Below, piece after piece: positions 34,022 through 43,570 of a DNA stretch of 57,347 nucleotides. The notes under the pieces are model-generated. The model was not told where the DNA came from. It saw only the letters and a list, made by a program, of their open reading frames with translations, and ran no database searches. Location of the stretch: the NCBI GenBank assembly GCA_964399735.1, contig CAYNSO010000013.1:1-57347 (forward strand), read 5' to 3'. Position numbers and translations under genes: made by a program. How positions within the stretch are numbered: the stretch's first letter is position 1; every line of letters begins with the position of its first letter. This DNA comes from Fontivivens sp964399735. GTDB taxonomy: Bacteria; Zhuqueibacterota; Zhuqueibacteria; Residuimicrobiales; Krinioviventaceae.

Positions 34022-35374
34022 TTACAAAATATATTGACTTAGATCTTCGTTTTGAATGACTTGTTGTAATTTATTTAATACAGTTTTTTGGTCGACACGG
34101 ATGGATTTCATTTCCGCAGCGGGTAACTCGAACAGGTAATCTTCCAGCAGCAGGCTCATTATTGTATGCAAGCGCCGGGCGCCGATATTTTCCGCCTGCT
34201 GGTTGACGTCAAAAGCGATCCGGGCGATCTCTTTGATCGCACCACGGGTAAAGGTAACTTTAACGCCTTCGGTGGATATCAGGGCAGTATATTGTTTGAT
34301 AAGCGCATTTTTCGGTTCGGTTAAAATTCTTTCAAAATCTTCAACGCTCAGGCTATGCAGTTCCACACGAATAGGGAAACGGCCCTGCAATTCCGGGATC
34401 AGATCGGAAGGTTTGGAAACATGAAAAGCGCCGGAAGCAATAAACAACACATGGTCGGATCTGACCATTCCATATTTGGTCAAAACATTGGTTCCCTCAA
34501 TGACCGGCAGCAGATCTCGCTGCACGCCCTCGCGGGATACGTCCATTCCAGAGCCGTTATCCTCTCCGGTGATCTTGTCAATTTCATCCAGAAAAACTAT
34601 GCCGGTCTCTTCTACCCGGCGGATGGCTTCGCGGATCACTTCTTCCATGTCGATCAGTTTATTGATTTCATCCTGTTGCAGGTAAATGAGCGCTTCTTCA
34701 ATTTTCATTTTACGCTTTTTCATTTTCTGCGGCATCATGGGGCCCAGAATATCCTGAATATTTAGACCCATCTCCTCGATCCCGACTGGAGAAATAATTT
34801 GCATTAACGGAGATTGCTCTCCCGGAACATCAATTTCCACCAGCCGTTCATTTAATTTCCCTTCCAGCAACTGGTTGTGCAGCTTTTGCCGGGAGCGCTG
34901 CCATTTTTCATTCGGCATCACTTCTTCCCCGGCGGCGTGCTCTTCATTGTTCGGCATTGGTGGCTTGGGCAATAAAAGATCAAGCAGATTTTCAATAGCC
35001 AACTCGTGCGCTTTTTTTTGAAACCTGGCAATATTTTCACTACGCACAATATTTACAGCCTGGTCAACAAGGTCGCGGATTATTGATTCAACATCGCGCC
35101 CCACATACCCCACTTCGGTAAACTTGGTTGCTTCAACTTTGATAAACGGAGCATTATCGAGTTTAGCCAGGCGGCGCGCCAATTCGGTCTTGCCTACACC
35201 GGTTGGTCCAATCAGAATAATATTATTCGGCATTATTTCTTCCCGCAGTTCATCGGGAACCTGCTGCCGGCGCCAGCGATTTCGTAAAGCAATTGCTACT
35301 GATTTTTTGGCGTCTTTTTGTCCGATTATATATTTATCGAGATGTTTAACTATATCACGCGGAGTCATTTGCAT
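34022..35374 (-). CDS. hslU: ATP-dependent protease ATPase subunit HslU
   Basis: AAA+ unfoldase that feeds the HslV peptidase. N-terminal TPRDIVKHLDKYIIGQKDAKK, Walker A GPTGVGKTELARRLA (about residues 55-69), I domain with an acidic insertion (about 110-230), Walker B VFLDEIDKI (about 260-268), and the C-terminal peptide LSQYIL that docks into HslV. At 450 residues it is normal. Two ATGs, two codons apart, could serve as the start; no good Shine-Dalgarno sequence precedes either. Confidence 0.98.
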   Translation of the reverse strand: MQMTPRDIVKHLDKYIIGQKDAKKSVAIALRNRWRRQQVPDELREEIMPNNIILIGPTGVGKTELARRLAKLDNAPFIKVEATKFTEVGYVGRDVESIIRDLVDQAVNIVRSENIARFQKKAHELAIENLLDLLLPKPPMPNNEEHAAGEEVMPNEKWQRSRQKLHNQLLEGKLNERLVEIDVPGEQSPLMQIISPVGIEEMGLNIQDILGPMMPQKMKKRKMKIEEALIYLQQDEINKLIDMEEVIREAIRRVEETGIVFLDEIDKITGEDNGSGMDVSREGVQRDLLPVIEGTNVLTKYGMVRSDHVLFIASGAFHVSKPSDLIPELQGRFPIRVELHSLSVEDFERILTEPKNALIKQYTALISTEGVKVTFTRGAIKEIARIAFDVNQQAENIGARRLHTIMSLLLEDYLFELPAAEMKSIRVDQKTVLNKLQQVIQNEDLSQYIL

Positions 35375-35463
35375 TTTATCATTCCATGCTGATCATCCCG
35401 GCGTCGCAACGAATTTTTAATTCACCATCGGCGCACAAGGGTATTTCTTTAATAGCAGAAAAA

Positions 35464-36030
35464 TTATTTTTTATCAAGAACTTCGATAGACAGGTGATCA
35501 TTGGTAAATATGCAGATTTCGGAAGTTAATTGCATTGCCGTTTTTGCAATATGAACAGCATCCAGGTTGGAATGCTTGATCAAAGCACGGGCAGCCACGA
35601 GCGCAAACGGGCCACCGGAACCGATAGCCACAATATTATCATCGGGTTCAATCACATCGCCGGTTCCGGAAATTAAAAAGATCCGTTCACGATCCAAAAC
35701 CGTCAACTGGGCGTCCAGGCGGCGCAAATACCGATCCAGCCGCCAATCTTTGGCTAATTCTACTGCCGAACGGCCCAGGTTGCCGTTAAACTCTTCCAGT
35801 TTACTTTCAAAACGTTCAAACAATGTAAAGGCGTCGGCGGCTGTACCGGCAAAACCGGCCAGCACATTTTCATCGTATAATTTTCTAACCTTGCGCGCTT
35901 TGGCTTTTAAAATCATGTCACCGTATGTTACCTGTCCATCTCCGGCCAGGACGGCTTTTCCCTTGTATATTAACCCTAATACAGTTGTGGCATGGATATT
36001 CCCGTTATATTCCAGGCGTTGTTGTTGCAA
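35464..36030 (-). CDS. hslV: ATP-dependent protease peptidase subunit HslV
   Basis: Threonine peptidase of the HslUV complex. The mature N-terminus is expected at Thr15 in HATTVLGLIYKGK, leaving a 14-residue propeptide, longer than the single Met of E. coli. Other family motifs: LAGDGQVTYG, FAGTAADAFTLFERFE and AIGSGGPFALVAARAL. The start is TTG (36028-36030) with AAGGA inside the end of rpoN, two bases away. An 89-bp gap without obvious features separates it from hslU. Confidence 0.97.
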   Translation of the reverse strand: MQQQRLEYNGNIHATTVLGLIYKGKAVLAGDGQVTYGDMILKAKARKVRKLYDENVLAGFAGTAADAFTLFERFESKLEEFNGNLGRSAVELAKDWRLDRYLRRLDAQLTVLDRERIFLISGTGDVIEPDDNIVAIGSGGPFALVAARALIKHSNLDAVHIAKTAMQLTSEICIFTNDHLSIEVLDKK

Positions 36031-36031
36031 A

Positions 36032-37465
36032 TTATATTTTCCTTCTTAATCTTGAAACCGGTATCGACATCTGTTCACGATACTTGGCTACAGTCCTTCT
36101 GGCTACCGGGTACCCCTTGGCCTTTAACATTACAGAAATCTTTTGATCATTATATGGCCGGTTGGCGGGTTCTTTTTCAATAATCGTTTTGATCAATGCT
36201 TTAATTTTTTTATTGGAAACGTCCTCGCCTTCATCCGTTGTGTATTTTTCACTAAAAAATGCTTTCAGTTCAAACACACCCCATTCGGTTTGCACATATT
36301 TACCGTTGGTAACCCGGCTAATGGTAGAAATATCCATATTGATCTCTTCGGCAATATCTTTCAGGATCATAGGTTTTAAATATTCCGGGCCAAACTCGAA
36401 AAAATCGTGTTGTTTTTCAATAATAGCTTCCATGGTGCGAATAATTGTAGCACGACGCTGATGGATGGAATTGATGAGCCAACGAGCCGATTCAAGCCGC
36501 TGCCGGATAAAATCGCGCGTTTCCTTGTTCGACTTTTTTCTGTCCAGCATCATTTTGCGATATTCATTATTTATACGCAGATGCGGAATATTCCAGTCGT
36601 GCATTGATATTTTAAACTCGCCATCTTCCTTGCGCACCTCAATATCCGGCACAATATAGTTATTATCGTAACTCAGGTAGCCTTCGCCGGGCTTGGGGTT
36701 TAATTTGATAATTTGCTCAATGACTTTTTTAATATCATCCATGGATATTTCCAGGTCTTTGGCAAGTTTTTCAAATCTTTTATTTTTAAAATCTTCAAAA
36801 TAATCGCGTATCATTTTAACGGCAAGTTCATTAACAGGCTTTTGCTGCAACAACTGAATGAGCAAACATTCCTGCAAGTTCCTGGCGCCAATTCCAGGTG
36901 GATCGAATTTTTGTATTTCAGCTAAAACCTGTTCAACAGATTCCGCACCCTCTTCTTCTTCAAGATTTTCAGCAATTGTATCCACATCCACTGTCAGATA
37001 ACCGACATTATTAATGTTCCAGATAATATACTCGCCTATCACAATTTCAGCGGGTGATAATTTGGTCATATTCAACTGGCTGAAAAGGTGATCGGTTAAC
37101 GTTTCCTTGAATACTTCAGGGCGATCAAACTCTTCGGTGTCTTTTTCTCTGGGAACACGAATTTCAAAACCTTCCTGGTCATTTAATATTTCTTCCCAGT
37201 CTATATCTTCCTGGGAGTTTTCCAGCACTTCATCTTCAGCGTTACTCTCTTCCTTATCGGGCTGAATCTCAATTTCTGCGTCCTCGTCATCCAGATCCTG
37301 ATCGATTTCCTGATTCATATCAATTTCAAGCAAGGGATTAAGCTCCAGTTCTGTGCGAATTCTCTGCTCTAAACTGATAATCGGCAATTGCAACAGGGAT
37401 GAAAGCAAAACCTGTTGAGGAGATTGCTTCATTTGCAGACTTAGATGTTGTCCTAATCGTACCAT
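36032..37465 (-). CDS. rpoN: RNA polymerase sigma-54 factor
   Basis: Alternative sigma factor that needs AAA+ activators. Region I is Gln/Leu-rich (LGQHLSLQMKQSPQQVLLSSLLQL), region II is strongly acidic (residues 50-110), the core-binding and HTH domains follow, and the RpoN box ARRTVAKYREQM, which reads the -24 element, lies near the C-terminus. At 477 residues it is full length. It follows lptB by 116 bp, a linkage also conserved in proteobacteria. No sigma-54 activator gene was found in this window. Confidence 0.98.
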   Translation of the reverse strand: MVRLGQHLSLQMKQSPQQVLLSSLLQLPIISLEQRIRTELELNPLLEIDMNQEIDQDLDDEDAEIEIQPDKEESNAEDEVLENSQEDIDWEEILNDQEGFEIRVPREKDTEEFDRPEVFKETLTDHLFSQLNMTKLSPAEIVIGEYIIWNINNVGYLTVDVDTIAENLEEEEGAESVEQVLAEIQKFDPPGIGARNLQECLLIQLLQQKPVNELAVKMIRDYFEDFKNKRFEKLAKDLEISMDDIKKVIEQIIKLNPKPGEGYLSYDNNYIVPDIEVRKEDGEFKISMHDWNIPHLRINNEYRKMMLDRKKSNKETRDFIRQRLESARWLINSIHQRRATIIRTMEAIIEKQHDFFEFGPEYLKPMILKDIAEEINMDISTISRVTNGKYVQTEWGVFELKAFFSEKYTTDEGEDVSNKKIKALIKTIIEKEPANRPYNDQKISVMLKAKGYPVARRTVAKYREQMSIPVSRLRRKI

Positions 37466-37581
37466 TACTAAATTTTCCAGGTGTTATTTTTCAAATTCTC
37501 ATCTGCTTTTATTGGATCAATAATTCAGTTAACTAGTTACTCTTTCTTAAACATTGAATTTACAAATAATATTTTAAAAAT

Positions 37582-38319
37582 TCAACGATCCAGTTTAAAA
37601 CTATCTCCAAGATAGAATTTTTTCGCTTCTTCATCATTTGCCAGAAAATCTGCGGTTCCCGATTTTAAAACGTTCCCTTCAAATAATAAATAAGCGCGGT
37701 CGGTAATCGAAAGGGTTTCATGAACATTGTGGTCGGTAATCAGAACACCAATTCCTTTCTTTTTTAAACTGGCTACGATATTTTGAATATCCTGCACAGC
37801 AATCGGATCGACGCCGGCAAACGGTTCATCCAGCAAGATAAAATGCGGGTTGGTCACCAGAGAACGTGAAATTTCAACTCTTCTGCGTTCTCCTCCGGAA
37901 AGGGTATAAGCCTTGTTTTTTGCCAGATGCTCTACCCCCAATTCATTCATCAACTCCATCGCCCGGTGTTTTCGTTCTGCTGCGGTCATGGGCATGGTTT
38001 CCAAAATTGCCAGCAAATTTTGTTCTACGGTCAATTGCCGAAAAACCGAAGCTTCCTGGGGAAGATATGAAATTCCCAATCGGGCGCGCTGATACATCGG
38101 CTGACGGGTTATGTCCTGTTCCGCAAGATATATACGTCCGTCTTTGGGGCGTATCATACCGACGATCATATAAAAAGTAGTCGTCTTGCCGGCGCCATTT
38201 GGTCCAAGCAGACCGACGATTTCTCCTTCCTCGATCGTAATACTGACTTTATTCACAACCCGGCGTTTGCCATAGATCTTTACAAGGTCAACACATTTTA
38301 ATATTGTCTTATTGCTCAT
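37582..38319 (-). CDS. lptB: LPS export ABC transporter ATP-binding protein
   Basis: ATPase of the LptB2FG complex that extracts LPS from the inner membrane. Walker A GPNGAGKTTTFYMI (about residues 39-52), Q-loop LPQEASVF, signature LSGGERRRVEI, Walker B FILLDEPFAGVDP and H-loop ITDHNV are all intact. At 245 residues it has the typical size. It lies five bases after lptA. The membrane partners LptF and LptG are not in the window. Confidence 0.97.
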   Translation of the reverse strand: MSNKTILKCVDLVKIYGKRRVVNKVSITIEEGEIVGLLGPNGAGKTTTFYMIVGMIRPKDGRIYLAEQDITRQPMYQRARLGISYLPQEASVFRQLTVEQNLLAILETMPMTAAERKHRAMELMNELGVEHLAKNKAYTLSGGERRRVEISRSLVTNPHFILLDEPFAGVDPIAVQDIQNIVASLKKKGIGVLITDHNVHETLSITDRAYLLFEGNVLKSGTADFLANDEEAKKFYLGDSFKLDR

Positions 38320-38324
38320 CAGTT

Positions 38325-39527
38325 CTATTGTTCCAAAGCTGGTAAACCAATTTGCAAGGCAGGGAACTGTTTAGCCTCGATGTTTTTTTGCATTTTCATT
38401 AAAACCTCTTTTAATTCTCCTTCAATTTTTTCCCTGCCGGCTGGCGGAAAAAAAACACCGGTGGACATACCGGGAGCGCTGGAACCGGTTACATGGGTTA
38501 CTTTTCCCTGTGCAAAAACCATCAGCAACTCATCACACAAAATCTTGTTAATCCCTTTTTCTTGCTGTTTTTCAATAATATGATAATAACTGGTAGCGCG
38601 GCCTTTAACCAGCACGCTATCAATTTCATCGTTTTTAATTTCGACCCAAATCTCCTCACCTGTCAATAAATCATAAGGGATGTTGGTTTGAATAAGCGAA
38701 TCGACTCGGGAGACCACAATGGCATCCTTGTTTACTCTGATCCGTTTAACCTTGTTTTTTACCAGTTTCAGCTCAATTTGCGAGCCGGTAATATGATCAT
38801 TTTTCTGAAACGCATAAGGCGCTTCATCCAGAATAACCAGTTCATCTTTTTTTATATACAACAACTTGCCGCATTTGGCATTCATTTCTCCACGGGTTAT
38901 GTGTACCTGGTCGTCTACCTTGATACTATCGCCATCATGAAACATTTCCATTAGTACACCGCGAATGGTCAGCGTTAGATTGCTGGATGTATCTGTTTGG
39001 GTAAAAACCGGTTGACCGGTAACCTGTGCATAGCCGGTATTACGATAATACTCGGCATGTCTGCCGGCAAGCGAGCTAAATTCGCTATTGTCAAATAACG
39101 TTACATTTGAATCAACAATGACCTTTTCCTGATCCTGGTAATATTTTAAAAAATCTCCGGTCAGGGTTTTGGTTGAATCAACCATCTTTACATGCCCCCG
39201 CGCAATGGCGAATTGTGTTTTTTCATTATAATCAATTGTATCGCCATACATTTGCTTCGACTTTTCAATAATCGAAACATTGCCGGTTAGCAGAGTCCGT
39301 TCCTGATCAACAAACTGTAAAGCTTTATCACATTTTAATACAGCCTCCCCCTGATGAAACTGCACGTTCCCGGTTAGAATCAGCGTCCGTTGATTCCCGT
39401 CGGTCATTTCACCACTTGCCAGGTCAGCGTTATCCAGGATCAGTCTTTCAACTGGCTTTTCCTGTGAACTGGAAATATAAACAAAAAACATTAAAAAACA
39501 TATAGTAAAATATGTTCCGCTTTTCAT
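38325..39527 (-). CDS. lptA: LptA/OstA-type LPS transport protein
   Basis: Periplasmic beta-jellyroll bridge protein for LPS. A signal peptide (MKSGTYFTICFLMFFVYISSS) precedes OstA repeats such as RTLILTGNVQFHQGEAVLKCDKA, RTLLTGNVSIIE and FAIARGHVKMVDS. At about 400 residues it is more than twice the length of E. coli LptA, as in FCB-group and other non-proteobacterial OstA proteins. I use the ATG at 39525-39527, directly after the lptC stop; an ATG seven codons upstream overlaps lptC. Neither start has a clear ribosome site. Confidence 0.85.
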   Translation of the reverse strand: MKSGTYFTICFLMFFVYISSSQEKPVERLILDNADLASGEMTDGNQRTLILTGNVQFHQGEAVLKCDKALQFVDQERTLLTGNVSIIEKSKQMYGDTIDYNEKTQFAIARGHVKMVDSTKTLTGDFLKYYQDQEKVIVDSNVTLFDNSEFSSLAGRHAEYYRNTGYAQVTGQPVFTQTDTSSNLTLTIRGVLMEMFHDGDSIKVDDQVHITRGEMNAKCGKLLYIKKDELVILDEAPYAFQKNDHITGSQIELKLVKNKVKRIRVNKDAIVVSRVDSLIQTNIPYDLLTGEEIWVEIKNDEIDSVLVKGRATSYYHIIEKQQEKGINKILCDELLMVFAQGKVTHVTGSSAPGMSTGVFFPPAGREKIEGELKEVLMKMQKNIEAKQFPALQIGLPALEQ

Positions 39528-39531
39528 CTTT

Positions 39532-40191
39532 TTACTTGATGGCGCCATGCTTCACTGCCATTGTATCCGGCGCTGCCAGGCTGTCCGGAGGTGCGGGTGC
39601 GTCAACGGAACTATCCTTTTGGGTCTTTTTTAGCTGCTCGGTGGATAAATCGAAACCCCTGTGGGCAATACCATGAAACTTGTTTATTTTCCAAAACTTT
39701 AATTGCGGGTCGGATTCAAAACCGATTCCATGAAAAGTGTCGCCTTGTGTGGTGGTAATTTTCACCGCTTTATCTGTAAATATTTTTTCCCGGTTTTGAT
39801 CAAAAGATAATTCTTCTGTATACAGCGTAACCCCACTGTCCGATTCGACCACAACATTTTTAATGGCCTTTACATTCTGCACTTTGTCATTAAACATGCC
39901 GCTGTCGGATGTCAATGTGGAAACGGTTTTTCCTTCATTATCAAAAAAATCAACCAGAACCCCTTCATTCAAAAATGATTGATTTTGGGCAGAAAAGAAT
40001 AACATGTGCCCGGCTTTTAAATGAGCCTCCAGCTTGCCCTTGTTGGTAACTTTAACGTCAAAGTTCCACATTTCCTGATCGGGCGTTTCCCGGTTACTAA
40101 CCGGGGTGATTGCATTCTCTTTTCTTGTACAGCCGGCACATAAAATTAGAGCCAGAAACACTATAACACAAATTTTTCTACTTTTTCTCAT
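39532..40191 (-). CDS. lptC: LptC-like LPS export lipoprotein
   Basis: A 219-residue protein with a lipoprotein signal (ALILCAGC) followed by an LptC/OstA-like jellyroll: WNFDVKVTNKGKLEAHLKAGHMLFF split over early strands, then VLVDFFDNEGKTVSTLTSDSG and VKNVVVESDSGVTLYTEELSFD. LptC in E. coli is membrane-anchored by a TM helix; lipidated versions are usual in FCB-type organisms. It has a Pro/Ala-rich C-terminal tail. It overlaps lpxL by four bases and lptA follows immediately. Confidence 0.88.
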   Translation of the reverse strand: MRKSRKICVIVFLALILCAGCTRKENAITPVSNRETPDQEMWNFDVKVTNKGKLEAHLKAGHMLFFSAQNQSFLNEGVLVDFFDNEGKTVSTLTSDSGMFNDKVQNVKAIKNVVVESDSGVTLYTEELSFDQNREKIFTDKAVKITTTQGDTFHGIGFESDPQLKFWKINKFHGIAHRGFDLSTEQLKKTQKDSSVDAPAPPDSLAAPDTMAVKHGAIK

Positions 40192-41111
40192 TGCTCACCC
40201 GACATAAGATCTTGCGGCTTTTTTTTCCAGCGTTCATGCATCCATACCCATTGTTCAGGAAAACGGTTAATAATGTTTTGATAAGCGTCTGAACATTTTT
40301 GCGTGTTGGCAATGGTATCCGCTAAAGGGTTACCGGTATTTTGTAAAACAATTTTATCGCCGATAATAATTCTATATTTAAAATCAGGGAACAATGGCAT
40401 AAATATAGGAATAACCGGCACGACAAACTTTTCAGCCAAAATTACAGGCCCGGTGGCAGTATGAGCAGGCCGCCCAAAAAAAGATACAAACTCGCCTTCA
40501 ACTTTGGTATCCTGGTCGATGAGAATACCCAAAAAACCGTTATTGCGCAGGTGGCGGATAATTTCCCGCGTGCCTTTGCCGCGGGCGATATTTTCGTAAC
40601 CGGCCAGGTTGCGGGTCTCCACAATCATTTTATCCAGCCTTTTATCATAAGCCGAGGTGCCGACCACTTTTAACGGATACCCCTTTTGCGCCAGGTAAGC
40701 GCCCAGTAATTCCCAGTTGCCAAAATGCCCGGTGAGCAAAATTGCCCCCTGTTTGGCTTGCATCAATTCGTCCAAAATAGTGGTACTGCCTTCCGCTATC
40801 ACAGTATCCAGTCCCTGTTTCAGCAAAACCGGCAATCGGATCGCATCAGCGGCGCTGGCGCTAAAATGTTGAAACACTTTTTTTGCCAGGTTTTCAATCT
40901 CTACCGGGGTGAGGGTTGTGCCAAAAGCCCAGGTTAAATGCCGAATGGTTTTTTCGCGTTCATGCCTGGCCAAATGGTATGCCAACGATCCTGAAAACCG
41001 CAATAGTTTTATAGCAGAAAACCGCGACAAGGTGCGCAGTAATTTTACCATAAACAAAACAGCAATATAAATAAGCCAGTTCTTGATTTTTTTCCGGGTT
41101 TTCTTGTTCAT
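40188..41111 (-). CDS. Kdo2-lipid A acyltransferase (LpxL/HtrB family)
   Basis: A 307-residue lysophospholipid-acyltransferase-like enzyme that adds a secondary acyl chain to lipid A. One N-terminal membrane segment (LIYIAVLFMVKLLRTL), the catalytic HX4E motif in LLTGHFGNWELLGAYL (about residues 132-147), GFLGILIDQDTK, and C-terminal WVWMHERWK are characteristic. Which acyl group and position cannot be told, so no lpxL or lpxM symbol is assigned. It overlaps kdsD and lptC by four bases each. Confidence 0.9.
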   Translation of the reverse strand: MNKKTRKKIKNWLIYIAVLFMVKLLRTLSRFSAIKLLRFSGSLAYHLARHEREKTIRHLTWAFGTTLTPVEIENLAKKVFQHFSASAADAIRLPVLLKQGLDTVIAEGSTTILDELMQAKQGAILLTGHFGNWELLGAYLAQKGYPLKVVGTSAYDKRLDKMIVETRNLAGYENIARGKGTREIIRHLRNNGFLGILIDQDTKVEGEFVSFFGRPAHTATGPVILAEKFVVPVIPIFMPLFPDFKYRIIIGDKIVLQNTGNPLADTIANTQKCSDAYQNIINRFPEQWVWMHERWKKKPQDLMSGEQ

Positions 41112-42121
41112 TTGACAAGCTCTATTCCTGCTTCAAGCAAATCATGCAGGTGAATCATACCCACCGGATAATGCTCTTCATCGACAACTGCTATCTGCAT
41201 TATATTAAAATTTTCCATGATCTGGCGCGCTTCTGAAGCCATACACCCGACCTGAGTACATTTGGGACTGGTGTTCATAATATCGCGGGCGCATAAATTA
41301 TCAAATTCACGGGGGTTTTGCATACAACGCCTCAAGTCGCCATCGGTAATTATGCCAACCAATTTGCCGTCATCATCAATGACACATGTGCCGCCAAATC
41401 TTTTTTTAGTTATTTCCAGAATTACGCTTTGCACCGATGCCATATAATGAACTTTGGGCACTTTATCGCCGCTAAACATGATCTCTTCGGTTTTGATCAA
41501 TTTTCTGCCAAGTGACCCGCCGGGATGTAAAAAAGCAAAGTCCTCGCGGTTAAAGTGGCGTTTTTGCAACAATGCAACAGCCAAAGCATCACCCATTGCC
41601 ATGGCAGCGGTTGTGCTGGCAGTGGGCGCCAGATCATTGGGGCATGCTTCTTCCTGGACGCTGACATCCAGAACAACATCGCTGCGCTCAGCCAACGCCG
41701 AACGTAAATTGCCGGTCATTGTAATAATTTTGACCCCGATCTTTTTAAAAACCGGAAAAAGCAAACTCAGCTCTTCAGTATTGCCGCTTTTGGAAATGCA
41801 AATAACCACATCATTCTTTAACACCATTCCCAAATCGCCGTGCATGCCTTCTGCAGGATGTAAAAAAATGGCCGATGTTCCTGTACTTGTCAGGGTAGCG
41901 GCAATTTTGCGAGCCACAATTCCGGATTTTCCCATACCGGTAACAATAACTCTGCCCTTACTTTCAAGAATGATATGCACAGCATCAACAAATTCCTGGC
42001 CAATGCGGTCAATCAAGGCTTCGATGGCGGAACATTCAATTTGCATTACCTTGCGTGCATGATCAATAATATCGCTTTTTATAACCCCTTTTAATTTTTT
42101 TTTCTTTTCGTTTTTGGTCAT
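41108..42121 (-). CDS. kdsD: D-arabinose 5-phosphate isomerase
   Basis: Makes arabinose 5-phosphate, the precursor of Kdo. An N-terminal SIS domain (VIVTGMGKSGIVARKIAATL, STGTSAIFLHPAEGMHGDLG, CISKSGNTEEL) is followed by PTASTTAAMAMGDALA and two C-terminal CBS domains (about residues 215-335). The length of 337 is close to E. coli KdsD (328). Its presence with kdsA and kdsB in one operon supports the Kdo role. The phosphatase KdsC is not in the window. Confidence 0.94.
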   Translation of the reverse strand: MTKNEKKKKLKGVIKSDIIDHARKVMQIECSAIEALIDRIGQEFVDAVHIILESKGRVIVTGMGKSGIVARKIAATLTSTGTSAIFLHPAEGMHGDLGMVLKNDVVICISKSGNTEELSLLFPVFKKIGVKIITMTGNLRSALAERSDVVLDVSVQEEACPNDLAPTASTTAAMAMGDALAVALLQKRHFNREDFAFLHPGGSLGRKLIKTEEIMFSGDKVPKVHYMASVQSVILEITKKRFGGTCVIDDDGKLVGIITDGDLRRCMQNPREFDNLCARDIMNTSPKCTQVGCMASEARQIMENFNIMQIAVVDEEHYPVGMIHLHDLLEAGIELVK

Positions 42122-42122
42122 A

Positions 42123-42782
42123 TTATGGTATTGGAATAACTCCCTGAATGGATACAGTTAACGAATCGGACGCCTGTGAAGGCCGCGGTGTGGAACGAAA
42201 TGCAGTTGCTTTAATTCCCACATTCCCTGAATAATTTGTCAACGACCAGGAACAGGAAAAAGTGGGCGGGGTTGTGTCTATACCAAGCAATTGCCCGTTA
42301 ATATAAAATTCTACCTTGTCAATATAAGCAACCGGCTCCGCCTGAACCAAAATTTCCACATTGTTCAGGGCTGGAATATATTGTCCGTCAATCAGACTGG
42401 TGATACGCACTTCAGGTCGGGTATCTGCCAAAACAGTAATAGTAATGCTGTCGTATGCTTCGCCGCCGTTTTCATCTCGAACCGTAACATCAATCGTAAA
42501 ATCATCCTGGCGGGTTGGCGCGATCCATTGCACTGTGGAGCGATCACGGTTGATAAAAATGCCTCCATCAGAATTCCAGGAATAGGTCAGTTCATCTTTA
42601 TCCGGGTCCGAGGCAACGACATTTACAGTTACTGTATCACCAACCATTACTGTTTGCTGATCCGCTTTTATTTCTTTGATAACCGGCGTTCGGTTGTTTA
42701 ATTTTTCCACCACTCCACAAGAAAACGCCGACAAAGCGATGAGCAAACAAAACAGACTCTGCTTTATTTTTACTGGATACAT
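42123..42782 (-). CDS. Ig-like/PKD-type lipoprotein, unknown function
   Basis: A 219-residue lipoprotein (signal peptide ending ALSAFSCG). Two Ig-like domains follow: the first resembles PKD/cadherin-type repeats (VMVGDTVTVNVVASDPDKDELTYSW, ending DSITITVL), the second a bacterial Ig domain (PEVRITSLIDGQYIPALNNVEILVQ, KVEFYINGQLLGIDTTPP). Likely a surface or periplasmic binding or scaffold protein. It lies one base before kdsD and nine bases after the Omp28-like gene, tying it to the Kdo operon. Function not known. Confidence 0.75.
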   Translation of the reverse strand: MYPVKIKQSLFCLLIALSAFSCGVVEKLNNRTPVIKEIKADQQTVMVGDTVTVNVVASDPDKDELTYSWNSDGGIFINRDRSTVQWIAPTRQDDFTIDVTVRDENGGEAYDSITITVLADTRPEVRITSLIDGQYIPALNNVEILVQAEPVAYIDKVEFYINGQLLGIDTTPPTFSCSWSLTNYSGNVGIKATAFRSTPRPSQASDSLTVSIQGVIPIP

Positions 42783-42791
42783 AATTATACT

Positions 42792-43565
42792 CTAATTTAT
42801 GCCTAGTTTAACAGTTTGATATATATACAGGTCACGCGAATTCTGAACAAAGACTACAACCTGGAGATCATCGGTATTCCATCCGCCTGGTATATCAATC
42901 TCACGATTTACGGATTTTATCTCACCGTTATTAATTTTTTCAAAAGCATCTACAGTCACAAAGGTTTTAACAATAGAGCGGATGCTGCCGGAAACCTGGC
43001 TTAAAACAGCGGCATAGATAACAATATCGCCGGCTTGCTCATTACCCAATCGGGCAATTTGCGCAGCAACAGTCAATTTACGAGCTTTGAGAGTAGCTTT
43101 GGCTTCAATGGTAAAATGACATTGCCGGCCCAGTTCTTTTTCCAGTTCCTTGCTGTAGCGCAAATAGGCGGCATCAGCATCGGAAGCGCCCTGCACCCGG
43201 CCCTGCAAACCATTAAAAAATACGTCCGGAATTCCCTGTTCAGCTGTTTCAGGAACAAATACTTTATAACGGTTCAAACTGGCGTCAAGAGCGTTAGCAT
43301 CTGTACCCGGAGTTTGCTCAATATGATGTTCCAGGTACACAAATGCTTCAGAACCATATTCTTTCAACAACCTGTCAAATGCAGCCAGGGAACTGGCAAT
43401 ATAAGCGCCGCCAGACTGATTGACAAAAGATTCCACCAGCACCGTTTCGGTTCTTTGACTGGCTGGATTTTTGGGATCCAGCGGATTAGCGCGTTCCAGA
43501 TCCTCACAAGCCAGCCCCATTACCAGCAACGCCCAGGCAATTACTTTAATTTTTTTTATTTGCAT
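42792..43565 (-). CDS. Omp28-like lipoprotein lacking the thioredoxin CxxC
   Basis: A 257-residue protein with a lipobox (VMGLAC). After a short linker (NPLDPKNPAS) comes a pattern like the Omp28/thioredoxin-fold outer-membrane proteins of FCB bacteria: ETVLVESFVNQSGGAYIASS where the family usually has EEFTGxxCxxC, then YKVFVPETAEQGIPDVFFNG with the cis-Pro loop (IPDVFF). Both active-site cysteines are absent, so it should have no redox activity. A C-terminal beta-rich half (150-257) follows. The family call is inferred from this pattern. Confidence 0.55.
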   Translation of the reverse strand: MQIKKIKVIAWALLVMGLACEDLERANPLDPKNPASQRTETVLVESFVNQSGGAYIASSLAAFDRLLKEYGSEAFVYLEHHIEQTPGTDANALDASLNRYKVFVPETAEQGIPDVFFNGLQGRVQGASDADAAYLRYSKELEKELGRQCHFTIEAKATLKARKLTVAAQIARLGNEQAGDIVIYAAVLSQVSGSIRSIVKTFVTVDAFEKINNGEIKSVNREIDIPGGWNTDDLQVVVFVQNSRDLYIYQTVKLGIN

Positions 43566-43570
43566 AATTT

